Shown here: in pieces, positions 11,282 to 22,677 of the stretch | Numbering within the stretch: the stretch's first letter is position 1 | How the letters are laid out: each line of letters begins with the position of its first letter | Assembly: GCA_947359465.1 (NCBI GenBank) | Contig: OX375876.1 | Location: forward strand, 70,562,998 to 70,626,997 | Origin: Metellina segmentata | Taxonomy: Eukaryota > Arthropoda > Arachnida > Araneae > Tetragnathidae | Reading direction: 5' to 3' | DNA: 64,000 bases | Translations under genes and position numbers: made by a program | Notes under the pieces: generated by a model | What the model saw: the letters and a program-made list of their open reading frames with translations, nothing else | Databases searched by the model: none | What the model was told of the DNA's origin: nothing

Positions 11282-11410
11282 TGTCTTTTCTGAATGTAAC
11301 TGATTCTTCAATCAGTCATAACCAAAAGAAACATGGATTAAGGTCAGGCGAACAGGATGACCGAGGTGTCTGGAAATAACGGTTGATGACCCGTCCGCTC
11401 GAAAATACTG
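11282..11410 (-). pseudogene. Tc1/mariner-superfamily transposase C-terminal scrap
   Basis: On the minus strand a short frame reads RVINRYFQTPRSSCSPDL, followed with frame disturbance by FGYD and LKNQ. This parallels the RSPDL(N/T)PCDF..WG.LK block around the last catalytic Asp of DDE_3-type transposases. Only about 40 codons are visible, with small deletions. Confidence 0.45.
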
Positions 11411-13810
11411 CGCTTTCAAACTTGTGAAGTGACTCAACACTGAATGATTATGCAAGGTGTTAAAAGGAGTTAGAAAATACGAAATTACACAGTATTTATA
11501 AGGGATGTATGTATGCAAGGGGCTCGTAAAGGTATTTTTTGGGCTCGCTGGAATCACTGGGTCACCACAATCCACCGATTTATCAAGCATTGATTTCATC
11601 CTCTGAGGTTATCTGAAAAGCAATCCACGCTTCGACGAGCATTAATGTTGGTTGCAACGTCAAGCATCTACTTTTAAACTTTAAGTGTACTTACAGAATG
11701 TTGATTTGGATATGCCTTGTCGAATCTATTAAATGTCTATTTTAATTTATTCGCAGATTTCTGAATTTATAGGACTCCAATGAATTAAAAAACTAAAAAG
11801 TAGATCACACTACAAGCAGCGAATTTAATTACATCAATTCCTTTTCCGCCGATTAAAGATACAACCACGATCGATTTCTAGACTAAGTGTGACTACTTTT
11901 GGTGAAGTCAAACGTGAATCCCAAACATTTTGCTCGGTCGCCAGTTTTATTTTTCAATTGAGTGATCAATTACAGGCACGCGGTGCAATAAAATATATGT
12001 TCTGAGTGTTAGTGAAAATAAATATCTATCTTCAAACGCTTCAGTGTCAAAACAAATTTTGTAATATTTTTTTACTTTGTACGTTCCACTGATGTTCATG
12101 AAACATTGGCAGTTAACTCAATCCTGTGATAATGTTTAGTATTCAATAAAAATGTTTTAATTCCCAAAAGGTTTTGTTGCAAGAATATCTTTTGTCTTGT
12201 CAATAGTGAATATTCACAGCCAAGAAACGTACGAAGACTGTATTATAACACAATACAGCACTTAATAAACCATAGAGAAATAAATAAACCACTTTAATGT
12301 CACAATACCTGAAAATCAATGCTGCAAAAGCAATTAAAACTCAAATAACTTACGTAAACACAATTAAACAATGTGGTTGTGTGCCCTGGCACAAGATTTT
12401 GGCTATATGACAAGTCGTGAAAATAATTATGTTACCAACTATTTATTTAAAAAAATGTATTACATTACAAATAAGAATTAATTCAATGTAACCAGGTTTT
12501 CTATGTAATAACTGGTTGAAATGTAAAATTGTTAATCTACAAACATAGCTCGGATAATATGATCCCTCACTTTAATTTTCGAGTTTCTATGTGAAAAAAG
12601 CGCAATCTTAGCTGCGAGAAAGAGTAATACGTATTAGCATAAGAATTTTATATTTTACTTGGAGGCAACTTTTGAACTGCATTTAAGCCTAATAAATTGT
12701 TGAAAGTGGTAATAATAATTTATCAATTCATTTTCTCTAAAATTACCAGTTTCCATCCTCCAATGCAACGATAAAAGGACTGACTAATTTTCAGTATTTT
12801 CCAATTAAGAATACGTTCAGGAACTTTTATTTATCTAATAAATAAATCTGTATTTGTTCAATAGATGGCGCCACAATATACGTTGTAAGCCGGAAGCTTA
12901 ACTAAAATAAATTTGTTGCATCGTAAACATTTATAATGCGGGTCATAAATTGAGATTATGTAGTAAAAGTGCTCGCACCAGCTGCAACTAATACGCTAAG
13001 AATCCTAATTTACGGTGCTCATTTATCGTGATTTTTCTCTTACTTCTACGCTAGAATTTGCAGAAGTTGACCGGAATATAAGTCGATTCATGCCACCCAA
13101 GTTTTTTTATGTCATAAATTTCGATAAAGCGGACACAAAGAGTTAATGGCGCAGAAAAAAATCTACTTTGGAGCCTTTAATAACATTTCTTGCAACTTAA
13201 ATTCTTCAAAAAACTTTTTCATGCTGTTTGGACAAAATACTTCTTGGATATAATTTGAATGAATGGTTGATGCTGTGTGGAAAGATTATAATTTCTATTC
13301 ATAAAACAAAATGATTTTCATTTGTGTAAATCGTGAAAAATGAGCTGCTATTAAAAGAACTTTAGGAAAGCTGTAGATAAAATGTGAAATTGGAAGCATT
13401 TCGGCTTGTAGCCTTGTTTCTTAATAATCAACAAAAAAAGAGAATCAAAACAGAATCCCTTTAAACTAAAGGATAATAAGTCAATGATTTTGAATGAATT
13501 TTTTCCAATTCAGATTCCGGTTAACTTTTGAACAAAACTTTTAATCACATCTTCACGGGGCGCCATATGGAGTTGGCATCATATACGACCAAAAATCGAA
13601 ATGTTTTATGTAAAAGAGGCTTGTTAGAAGTGTTTTAAAGGGTCATTTAGAAAAATGTAGAGGAAATTGTAACTTGAAATTGGAGATTTAAAAATCTGAC
13701 TGTGGGTAAAATTAAATAGTTCAGAGTACAAACTACTTGCCCATTCACCATTTTATAGACTACTAAAAACGAAGGACCGAAATGCAAGGATGCCTACTAT
13801 GAAAATTCTA
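11411..13810. other. No feature recognised
   Basis: About 2.4 kb of AT-rich sequence without a recognisable coding region, terminal repeats or tandem repeats. Confidence 0.4.
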
Positions 13811-14370
13811 TGAACCATGGTATGTCTTTGCTCAAACGTCTACGGACCGTTGGGTGCCTATGCTCAAAAGTCTTCTGACCTTGGTGTGCCTACTTTCATA
13901 AATCTTCTGTTCTTGGGGTATCATACTCAAATGTCTAATAACAGGTACTTATGAATAAAAGTTTACTTACCTTGGTGTGCCTACGTTCATAAGTCTTCTA
14001 ACCTTGGGGTATCATACTCAAATGTCTAATAGCAGGTACTTATGCATTAAATTTTACTGATCTTGGGTTGCCTAGATTCATAAGTCTTCTGACCTTGGGG
14101 TATCATACTCAAATGTCTAATAGCAGGTACTTGTGCATTAAATTTTACTGATCTTGGGGTGCCTAGGTTCATAAGTCTTCTGACCTTGGGGTATCATAAT
14201 CAAATGTCAAAAAGCAGGTACTTATGCATAAAAGTTTACTGATCTTGGTGTACCTACTTTCATAAATCTTCTGACCTTCGGGTATCATACTCAAATATCT
14301 AATAACAGGTACTTATGTAAAAATTTACTGACCTTGGGGTGGCTTATCCTCAAAAAAGTTACCTGTCTTG
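13811..14370. repeat. 91-bp tandem repeat built of about 30-bp monomers
   Basis: The string TCATACTC or its variant occurs at 13921, 14012, 14103, 14194 and 14285, an exact 91-bp spacing. Each 91-bp unit has three related parts of about 30 bp, starting ACCTTGGGGTATCATACTC, then AACAGGTACTTATG, then CTGACCTTGGTGTGCCTA. Before 13921 the array consists only of the 30-bp kind (CTCAAACGTCTACGGACCG, CTCAAAAGTCTTCTGACC). This looks like a higher-order repeat that arose from a simpler 30-bp array. Confidence 0.9.
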
Positions 14371-14489
14371 GATTGCTTTCTTGGTCGCCATTTTGAATGA
14401 ACATAAAATAGCAAAGGGTAGATGTCAATTGAATATTTACTAACAAAGCCCAGTTTTAAAGCTGGGTGTACCTTTGCAATCCTGGGATC

Positions 14490-14700
14490 GTCATGGCTCA
14501 GTGAATACGGTTTTCTCATTGCTTTAGCACCCTGTAGACGACGCAGGTTTGATTCCTGTCAACTTCAATACCTCTATGGGTGTGTTTCTCTCTTCTGTGT
14601 CGGTAAAATTTTTTTGTCTGGGTGTCCATTTAATTTATGTTGTTCGGTGTAGCTTGATCAAATATGACTCTTGAACCGTCGAACTTATCCAACCAACCTT
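14490..14700 (+). mobile_element. SINE-B copy (second tRNA-derived family)
   Basis: The A-box-like TGGCTCAGTGA lies at 14494-14504 and the B-box-like GGTTTGATTCC at 14546-14556. The body runs GTGTTTCTCTCTTCTGTG, TCGGTAAAATTTTTTTG, TGGGTGTCCATTTAATTTA and GCTTGATCAAATATGACTC, ending CCAACCAACCTTTTT. Related copies are at 27.2 and 50.8 kb, with a 3' piece at 28.5 kb. Confidence 0.65.
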
Positions 14701-17224
14701 TTTCACAGTGAAAGTATACAAAGAAATGTATTTGTAAGGAACAAAATTTAAGTGATGTTTGTTCATTTAGAACACATAAAATGGTCCATCCAGTCGTCAA
14801 AAACTTTTAAATTCAATTTGCAGTAAATTATCGTACCTTCTACTTTTCACATCTCCAGTCGACAAGCCTAGAACTCACAATGGATTCTTAAAAATGTGTT
14901 CCAATCCGAATATTACCGGGCACCACTTTCAGTCTACCACAAAAATTAAATTGCTTGGTTTGTTGATCTACGGTATTGGTCTCCGGTAACTTTTGACACA
15001 CAAATACTAATTAGATTTCTATACTAAGAAATGTAATTATAAAAAAATAAATATATTTTTGTAAAAAAGCTGAACTCTAAATATATAATACCTAAGAAGT
15101 TGAATTGGATTAAAATTTCAACATATTTCTGATCATTTTTGTAGTGTAATTGCTAATCAATGAACTCAGTTTCATGACTAAATCAATTACAACATTTGTC
15201 AATTGGAAAATATAGCTTAAATCAATGTCATAACAATGATTGTAGCCATTTCAATCAATATGTTTAGTAACTCGAGCTTTAAGCATACCTCTCAGTCCAG
15301 TTTGATTCATGGTGGAAATGTTTTGTCCTCTACGCTATCGACGACTTAATGCTATATGCTTAAATATCATAATCTCATATTCGACACACATGTATTGAAT
15401 ATGAGATTATGGTTGCCGTAGAATTCACAGGTTTGATTTGAAAACTCCACAAAATAAGTTTCAATAACAACCGAATATTTACTCAGGAAATGATCTGAAA
15501 CATTCATGATCAATAGCGACCAACCAATCAAGTATCGTGTCTCAGTAAATAAATAGCCTGAAAGCAAACCATGAAATTTTGAAGAATCTCGTTTCCATGC
15601 GATAAGCTTAGTTTCATCAACCACTTCATTGTTTATTTACGTATTTCATGCAATATTCTCAGCAGATAGGGTAGCATTTTGTGTTCTTGTAGAGCTTAAA
15701 TATCAAACTTCTTTCCTGTATAAAATTAGAACTTAATTCACCAAGTACAAGGTGATTTTAGAGTTCCTCACAATATTATACTTAAGTTCTGAGTGCAATT
15801 AATTTTGACGATATCTCATATATCTACAGCTTTCCTCTTTTAATACGGTTGACTGAGAAAACAATATTATATTATTCTTTTAAAAACTTCTAATTAGTTT
15901 TAAACTTAAGGGTTACAGATTCATCTTCAATCGTTTAATTTGCTTTCAAGAGGAAATAATAAGTTCGCAAAAGAAAAACGGATAATTACTTTAATGTATA
16001 TCATTCTCAAACCAAAAAGAAAAACAGACCATATGGTCAAATAGTAAGCATCTGACTAATATTTACATTTTTCATCCGTCATAATTCTTATACATTTATC
16101 TTTCTTCTAGGAGCTGCTGTCCGTATGTTTCTCAAGTATATTTTCTCTTTCATGGTTAATTATCTCGCCTTTGATTCTGCAACTTTTCAGTCTCTATATC
16201 CCTGTGCTTACCTTCAGTCTCCTTCCGATTTAACGCACATAATAACCCAATTATTACTTACATTCCTAATTATCTTAACTAATCCTTCGGTATTTAACTA
16301 ATATATAAAGTAGATCAATTCGAGAGATGCGGCAAAAGCTGTCGAATGCTGAGCTTTCGCATCATAAAACTTACACAGCTTGTTCTATCTAAAATTTCTA
16401 GTTCGACGAAACCATTTTCAGCATACTATGTAACTTCCTTAGAATTATAAAAGCAAAATTTAACATAGAATATAACACAAGAGACCAATCAATACAAAGC
16501 TTCAAAAGCTTTCATGAACCGAGCAACAGGAAGAGAGAGAGAGAAAACACAACTGAGTGGGCCAAATCTCAAAAGACTGTTTGCCGAAGCAACGAAACTG
16601 TAGAGGAAACAGAGATGCGACTTGATTTGTCTCAAGTAGAAAAACTATCTTTGGAAGCGGTAGTAAAGGTAATCTAAAACTCACTCTCTTTCACAATTCA
16701 AATCTCTATTTTACATTTTCAATATTTCTTTTATTCATCACCCCATCGTTCCTTTTATTACCTCTATTCCATTTAAACAGAATTATATCTTAATTTCCAA
16801 TTTACTATATTACCAATTGTTAAATCTCTCATACATTGTGTGAGCGCGGGGAGTGTTGTCTCCCACATACTGTAGAGGGCGCTGTGTGAGCACGTGGGTG
16901 ATATTAAGGCTTAAGACACGGAAGAGAGAGGTGCTCTCCTTGACCTGATGAAAACGCGGCTTCCTTAGCCCTAATTAGTACTAGGCTTCCTTAGCCTTAA
17001 TGAGAGTGGTCCTTCCACAACATTGTTAAGTTTGTTGTTAATGAAAGTTGTTTTTGTTACAACGAATTGCATTAATTAAAATGCAGTCCACTATAGAGTT
17101 ATCGGACCAAACCACCAATTGTATTCTGGAATTGTTTTCTTTCTAAAATTTACTCTATTTTCAATCTACTGGTTTTGTACCTCTTATTGAAATCCCGTTA
17201 GCCTTTGCCCCACTCTGCTTTTAA
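14701..17224. other. No gene; possible LTR-like piece near 16.85 kb
   Basis: Mostly AT-rich. 16840-17000 is richer in GC, with CTCTCATACATTGTGTGAGC, GTAGAGGGCGCTGTGTGAG and a twice-occurring GGCTTCCTTAGCC (about 16967 and 16984). It could be part of a long terminal repeat, but I could not find matching ends or a partner. A hairpin at 15368-15411 is listed separately. Confidence 0.35.
15368..15411. repeat. Perfect 15-bp hairpin
   Basis: CATAATCTCATATTC at 15368-15382 is the exact reverse complement of GAATATGAGATTATG at 15397-15411, with a 14-nt loop. It is AT-rich and stands alone, and its function is unknown. Confidence 0.8.
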
Positions 17225-17420
17225 CCGTTTGACTACGGTTATAGATATAACTGGCACGATTCTTTCTTGACGCTATACTTATAACTTTCAAGGTACAACT
17301 GCTGTACTGGCCGTAGCCAACATTCTTTCTTGGCGCGATACTTATAGCTTTTAAAGTACAACTGTTGCTGTACTCGCCGTAGTCAATATTCTTTCAAGGC
17401 GCGATCAACTATACACCTAC
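17225..17420. repeat. About 65-bp direct repeat, 2.5 copies
   Basis: ATTCTTTCTTGACGC at 17259, ATTCTTTCTTGGCGCG at 17322 and ATTCTTTCAAGGCGCG at 17388 mark units of 63 and 66 bp. Each unit contains CTTATAACTTTCAAGG, GTACAACTGCTGTACTGG and CCGTAG. The same units reappear at 41.5-41.6 and 42.13 kb, so this is a dispersed satellite-like sequence. Confidence 0.8.
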
Positions 17421-17785
17421 CCTTCACTGTTAACCCTTGTTCACAATTTTTTTTCATATTTCAATACTCTATTTCTTAAATTACTTATATTACACTAATT
17501 CCTGTCTGACTTTTCCTAATCTTCTTACTCATTTTAAATATCGTTTTCCCCAACACACCTGTCAGAGTGACCGAGCGATGTTTACTTTGATTGACAGTGT
17601 GTGTAGTAGTGGCCAAGAACAGATGTACACTGCACACCTAAATTGGATATGTATATTTATTTACAATACAGTATAAAGTTTCGAAATACACGCCGCACGA
17701 TTGTAATTCTTATTCGTGTTCTTTTTTAGAATAGCACCCAATATTTCATGTTCTTAATCGTCTCAGAACTCAAGCACTGTAATCC

Positions 17786-18282
17786 ATCGATGTTCGTCCA
17801 CTAGAAAAAGTATCAACTAGAACACAAGACCAACTGTTCATGTTGCCTATCTATGTTCGTAACCAAAGTGGTGAATGAGAGAGAATGGATGTTTGTCCTA
17901 GAACACGTAGCAACTAGAACACAAGAACAACTGTTCTTGTCACCTATCTGTGTTCGTAAACAAAGTGGTGAAAGACAGGGAATCGATGTTCCTCCATTAG
18001 AACAAGTAGCAACTAGAACACAAGAACAGCTGTTCTTGTCACCTATCTGTGTTTGTAACCAACGTGTTGAAAGACAGGGAATCGATGTTCGTCCATTAGA
18101 ACAAGTAACAACTAGAACACAAGAACAACTGTTCTTGTCACCTATCTGTGTTTGTAACCAACGTGTTGAAAGACAGGGAATCGATGTTCGTCTTAGAACA
18201 ATTTGCAACTAGAACACAAGAACAACTGTTCTTGTCACCTATCTGTGTTCGTAACCAACGTAGTGAAAGACAGGGAATCGTG
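17786..18282. repeat. 97-99-bp tandem repeat, 5 copies
   Basis: The core CTGTTCTTGT (first copy CTGTTCATGT) starts at 17834, 17931, 18030, 18129 and 18226, giving periods of 97, 99, 99 and 97. Each unit includes ATCGATGTTCGTCC, AACTAGAACACAAGAAC, TCACCTATCTGTGTT and GAAAGACAGGGAATC. Each also has a near-perfect 20-bp palindrome, exact in the third copy (ACAAGAACAGCTGTTCTTGT). Because 99 is a multiple of three, frames stay open on both strands (plus 17853-18212, minus 17813-18208). I regard these frames as a by-product of the repeat. Confidence 0.9.
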
Positions 18283-18285
18283 ACT

Positions 18286-20914
18286 GTCTCGATACTGTCT
18301 AAGTTCCCCAATCATTTCAACGCTCCACTTCTCAAAATATTAACCATTGAAGTATTCTCTCGATATATGTATACTGACCTTTCTCTACATAACTTTTCAC
18401 TATCTTTTCATTCTACTTATCAATTTAATATTTTATAGTACTCGTCTTCTCTCTGTTCTCACTCCCCTTATTCTCTATTAACTCCATCCAATGTATCTCT
18501 TTCCTCTCAATACATAGCTGTTCATTTTCCTTAAAATTTAATTACATCGCTCATTCCTTCACATACCTCCGCTCTTTCTCTAAATGAATTATTAATGAGA
18601 TATTCACAAAAACAGAATCATTTCCTAATCACTCAAAGCCGATTCACAACTTCAACTTTCTCCTCGGCAAACATCCATTTAAATGAACCTCAAATCCAGA
18701 GGGAAGAAATCCACCCTAAAAACAGCTTTATTTATAATAACGGGCTTGTAAATAGAGTCCATACGAACCACGACATAATTGTAACTAAAAATCATCAATT
18801 CAACAATCCCCAGACAGAGCATCATTTTTTCCAATATCTCTCATACCGAGAACACAGCCATGATTGTATTTCACTCACACCACTCCAAGATGAAGGAAAC
18901 TTAATATCTTAGTTTCTATCTCCAGAGGATGTTTTCTGTAATTTAAACTCCAGCAGCCATCCGTTTTCAAACAAAGGGCCCATTCCTCAAAAGAGATTTT
19001 TCCATTGTTTCGGGACTCCGATCGCAGCGCCATCTCTCTTCGCCGGCCGAAATACAATCCGACAGGACTAATACGCGTCCAAACCCAAAGTGTTGTCACA
19101 ACGAAACTATTGCCCGGAACTAGTTCGACCCAGGGGAAATCAGAAGCGTTATTCATCTCGGCTATGGTTGCAGTTAAGAAGAGAAGGGCTATCTTCTACC
19201 GAGTGTCGGCCGGGGAGAAGAAAAATTCCGCGAGTGTTGAACAAATAAAAGGGGCCATGTTTTATTTTTGTACGTGTATGTTTCCTGCCTTATTTCTGTA
19301 TATGTCTTTTTTTTTTCTTTTCTATGTTTTTTTTTTTTATTTCTTTGCTCCCGAAGATGCTTTTTTGTGAGATGTTTGGGATATATTTAACTTTCGTGTT
19401 TGAGTTATCAATTGCCCGTCATGTTCCCCTTACAGACTTTGTTTACGCGTATATATATATAAAAACGATGGTGTTCTGGTCTTAAACTTCTCTTGCTCCG
19501 ATGAGGAGCAATATTGTCTTAAACACTTGTCTCGGTTTTCGAAATTTTCGAAGAGACATTTGAACTTGAACGTACTAAAAGCATTCAAAAAGATAAATAA
19601 TTGTTACATTCCTTTTAAGTCTTCCCCGTTCCACGTGATCTGTTTCTTTGTACGAAACTTCAGAAATAAGTATTGTTTTTCATTCCTCCAGAAGCAGGGA
19701 AAGTGTAGCTGTAGGCTTCTCAAGACCGAAACACTTTTTTTCTGCCATAACTTCTTTTTTAAACTTACTATCGTAGAAATATGAGTCATCGACTTTTCTG
19801 CTGATGGAGGATAGTTAAACATACCACGGTATCCTCACGAAATTTCTGTGACGCAAATGGAATAAATTTTTCCAACATCTAATACCAGTGTAAATACTTA
19901 TAGAAAGCAAAATTCTTTCGATAGTTTGATGGCAAACGTCTTACTATTTTGGTTAATATCTTAATTGTTAAGAACAGACATCCGAAAGATTTTACTCTTG
20001 CTAAGAATGAGACAAGATGGCTGGTACTTAAAATTTTTATACATGAGCACTATATGTCATTGATTCATATTCTATAGTTAATGAAACAAACCAACAAACT
20101 TTTCACTGCACTCGAAAAGTTTGCTGAAATTATATTAACTAAAGAGAAAATTAAGTATGAGACTAGATGACTGGCACTTAAAATTTTAATATAGGAGCAC
20201 TATATGTCAATGAGTATGCCCTCAATTTATGTCCTATAGTTAGTGAAACAAACGAACAAATTGTTCAACGTTCTAAAACAATTTACTCAAATAATATCAA
20301 TAAATTATTATTTATTTAACAAAACAATTTTTTAACTTGTATATTTTCCGTATAGTTATTTTTCTTTTCAACAAGTTAACATCTGACGGGAATTAAAAAC
20401 TATATTTCAATTATTTTATTTTGTGTTTCTTTGTTCTTGCTCTACATACCCACTAACAGTTCCAGAAAATACATAGTCCCGTGATAAGATCTTCTACTTG
20501 TTGATTTACTTGAACAAAAGTGGTAAAACGTTAAGGTTTAAACAAAAAAATTTCTTACATATGTGAATTAATCAACTAATACTAACACACACACACACAC
20601 CGATAGCTCTTCCTAATTAAGATTAATCCAGAAAGCACCTCACCCCAGACCCTTTATCCCAGATTAATGTCCCTGATTTCGCATCAATCGAATCTTATTA
20701 GTTTCGCTTGGTTAGTTGTGCCCGGAGATCTACGAACTCGATTAAACACTTCCGAAACAAACAAGATCCAAATGCCTTGCTAAAGGTCTTGAAGCAGCTT
20801 GCTCGCATTGATGTGTCAATTCGAAGAACATTTTTCATGACTAATTAATACTTTTTATGTTTATAATTAGAATATTTTTCTAAAGTTTTCAAAACATCTG
20901 TCATTCAATTCCTT
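18286..20914. other. No gene recognised
   Basis: AT-rich with T-runs near 19300-19340 and a short (AC)n run at about 20584-20600. Open frames of 93-121 codons around 18875-19370 overlap on both strands and show no recognisable domain, so none is called. Two sentence-like similar pieces (ATGAGACAAGATGGCTGGTA near 20007 and GAGACTAGATGACTGGCA near 20160) show an old local duplication of about 150 bp. Confidence 0.4.
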
Positions 20915-21095
20915 AATTCGCTGGCACGGTGTGGAATTTCAGACTGTGGCTTGCCAGCTCGTTGACCTCGTCATCTGACCGTGCAGTAAAATTATAAAAT
21001 TACCTGTTATCCTCGAATATTTTCCTTGGAGATTGATCCCGGATCGTTACCAATAGTTCACTGTGTTGTTTCATTGCCTACCAAGCTACCAATTA
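20915..21095 (+). mobile_element. SINE-A body fragment
   Basis: Family modules in order: TGGCACGGTGTGGAATTTC, CTCGTCATCTGACCGTG, TTGATCCCGGATCGTTACC, AATAGTTCACTGTGTTG, then a tail with CTACCAAGCTACCAATTAC. The tRNA-like head is missing. Confidence 0.7.
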
Positions 21096-21238
21096 CTTAT
21101 TCTTCTGTTTCCTTTAGTTTCTGCATTCTTGTTTTTCTGGCACTTATATTTCGAGGAAATGTTAACGCTTTAACAAAATATTATTTAAACGGGAATTAAT
21201 CAATTAATACTAACACATTCCGGTAGATGTTCTTATTA

Positions 21239-22136
21239 TTAGGTGTACAACTTTGCTTCTGCCGTTTCCCTATAGATGGCTTTAGCGGTAAGTAGTGGTC
21301 GAAATAAATAAATCATAGACGTCATGCAATAAACTTGGACATCTGGCAACATAACCCCATAGAAACATTAGTCGATTTGTGTCTGCATCATAAAGTTATT
21401 CAAGATTGAAAATGTCAGTTTACGAGCCAAATTCTCGTCATTTGCGGGAGGTTTTAATTTTCTGCTTCAATATGAAAAAATCTGCTTATGAGGCTCATCG
21501 AATGCTCTCAAATACTTATGATGAGGCCGCTATTAGTAAAAGAACGTGTCGTGAGTGGTTTCAACGCTTCAAGAACGGTGATTTTCACGTCGAAGACCGT
21601 CAAAGCGGTGGAAGAGAGAAGGTTTTATAAGGAGAAGAAGAGCTGTTATAACCGGCTGAAACATTCACAGGCGATCGTTATCGAACGCTATTAATGCGTT
21701 TGAGCCGAGCATTGGAAGACAAACGGCCGCAATACAACGAAAGACACGATAAAGTGATTTTGCAGCATGACAATGCTCGACCCCTTGTTGTGAAAGTGGT
21801 CAAGACATTCTTGGAAACTGTAAAGGGGAAGTCCTATCCCACACGCCGTATTCTCCAGACGGTGCTCCCTCTGACTATCACTTGTTTTGATCAATCGCAC
21901 ACGGCCTGGCTGACCAGCACTTCTGGTCTTATGAAGAAGTAAAAAATTGGATTGATTCGTGGATCGCTTCAAAAGATGACCAGTTTTATCAACGTGGGAT
22001 TCGTACGCTGCCCGAAAGATAGGAGAAAGTAGTGGCCACCGATGGACAATACTTTGGATCATGAATGTATAACCAGTTTTTACAATAAAGCCTCGAATTT
22101 GGGGGAAAAACGTCGGAAGCAAAGTTGTATACCTAA
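21239..22136 (+). mobile_element. mariner element, internally deleted, ends intact
   Basis: Terminal inverted repeats are TTAGGTGTACAACTTTGCTT on the left (21239 on) and its counterpart ending AAGTTGTATACCTAA at 22136. TA dinucleotides flank both (21237-21238, 22137-22138), the expected mariner target duplication. The length of 898 bp is well below the usual 1.3 kb. About 400 bp between the N-terminal and catalytic parts are missing. The element was therefore probably non-autonomous or died by internal deletion. Confidence 0.9.
21406..22060 (+). pseudogene. mariner transposase with internal deletion
   Basis: The N-terminal part is open from ATG 21412 (or 21406): YEPNSRHLREVLIFCFNMKK, HRMLSNTYDEAAISKRTC and EWFQRFKNGDFHVED, the two-HTH mariner DNA-binding domain. 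It then jumps at about 21630 to ETFTGDRYRTLLMRLSRAL in another frame, ILQHDNARP with the second catalytic Asp, PYSPDGAPSDYHLF with the third Asp, a TGA, and HGLADQHF.SYEEVKNWID to RGIRTLPER. The segment with the first catalytic Asp is deleted. Stops follow DYHLF and RTLPER. It cannot make an active enzyme. Confidence 0.9.
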
Positions 22137-22451
22137 TAATATTCATCCCGATAACACCTTACAAACTCTTTATTCAATATTAATGTATTCAGTTTGTCAT
22201 CAATCAAATTTGTTTTGCGCTTGGATAGTTATGCCGAAGAACTTCGGTTAAACGCTGCCAAAACATAGTTGATCTGAATGCTCTGATTGAGGTCCTAGGA
22301 GAAGCTAATTTGTTCACATTGAAGTGTCGACTTGAAGAAACCAGGTAGCCAGAAAGATATCGACATATCAAAACACTTAAGCTAACACCATTCGATTGTT
22401 GTGGCGATTAAATAGAATGTTGATCAGTATGAGTTGATTGGCACCGAAACT

Positions 22452-22677
22452 TTTAACCATCCATAGTGTTTTCAACGAGCTATCTTGTGCATCAAGATAT
22501 GATCAATTTTGGTAATGGCGATATATCTCATCATCCAGAGAGTGACGATTGTTTTATGATGACGAGATCCACGATCTGATCAGGTTTTCTTTAATGAGGT
22601 ATCTTGTCCATGAAGATTTGGTCAGTTTTTTTGTAGTGACAAGATACTTCGTCGAGACCACCTCCCGAAGGGTTAAA
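22452..22677. repeat. Self-complementary dispersed repeat, copy 3 of 5
   Basis: Ends TTTAACCATCCATAGTG and GACCACCTCCCGAAGGGTTA pair as inverted repeats. The interior has ACGAGCTATCTTGTGCATC, GGCGATATATCTCATCATC, TGATGACGAGATCCACG, GATCTGATCAGG, GAGGTATCTTGTCCATG and GACAAGATACTTCGTCG. Confidence 0.75.

Noticed and set aside
16840..17090. Solo LTR of a retrotransposon
   Set aside because: Composition and GTAGAGGGCGCTGTG text are suggestive, but no TG...CA ends, target duplication or partner LTR could be shown.
17813..18212. Long open frames on both strands suggesting a repeat protein
   Set aside because: They coincide exactly with the 97-99-bp tandem repeat, are open on both strands, and show no signal peptide or domain.
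17921..18240. Steroid-receptor-like AGAACA...TGTTCT sites
   Set aside because: The half-site spacing is 2 bp, not the 3 bp of the classical element, and it is a by-product of the repeat unit. Noted only as a palindrome.
18875..19370. Overlapping 93- and 121-codon frames as a possible gene
   Set aside because: No recognisable domain, frames overlap on opposite strands, and the plus frame ends in a Phe-rich low-complexity T-run.
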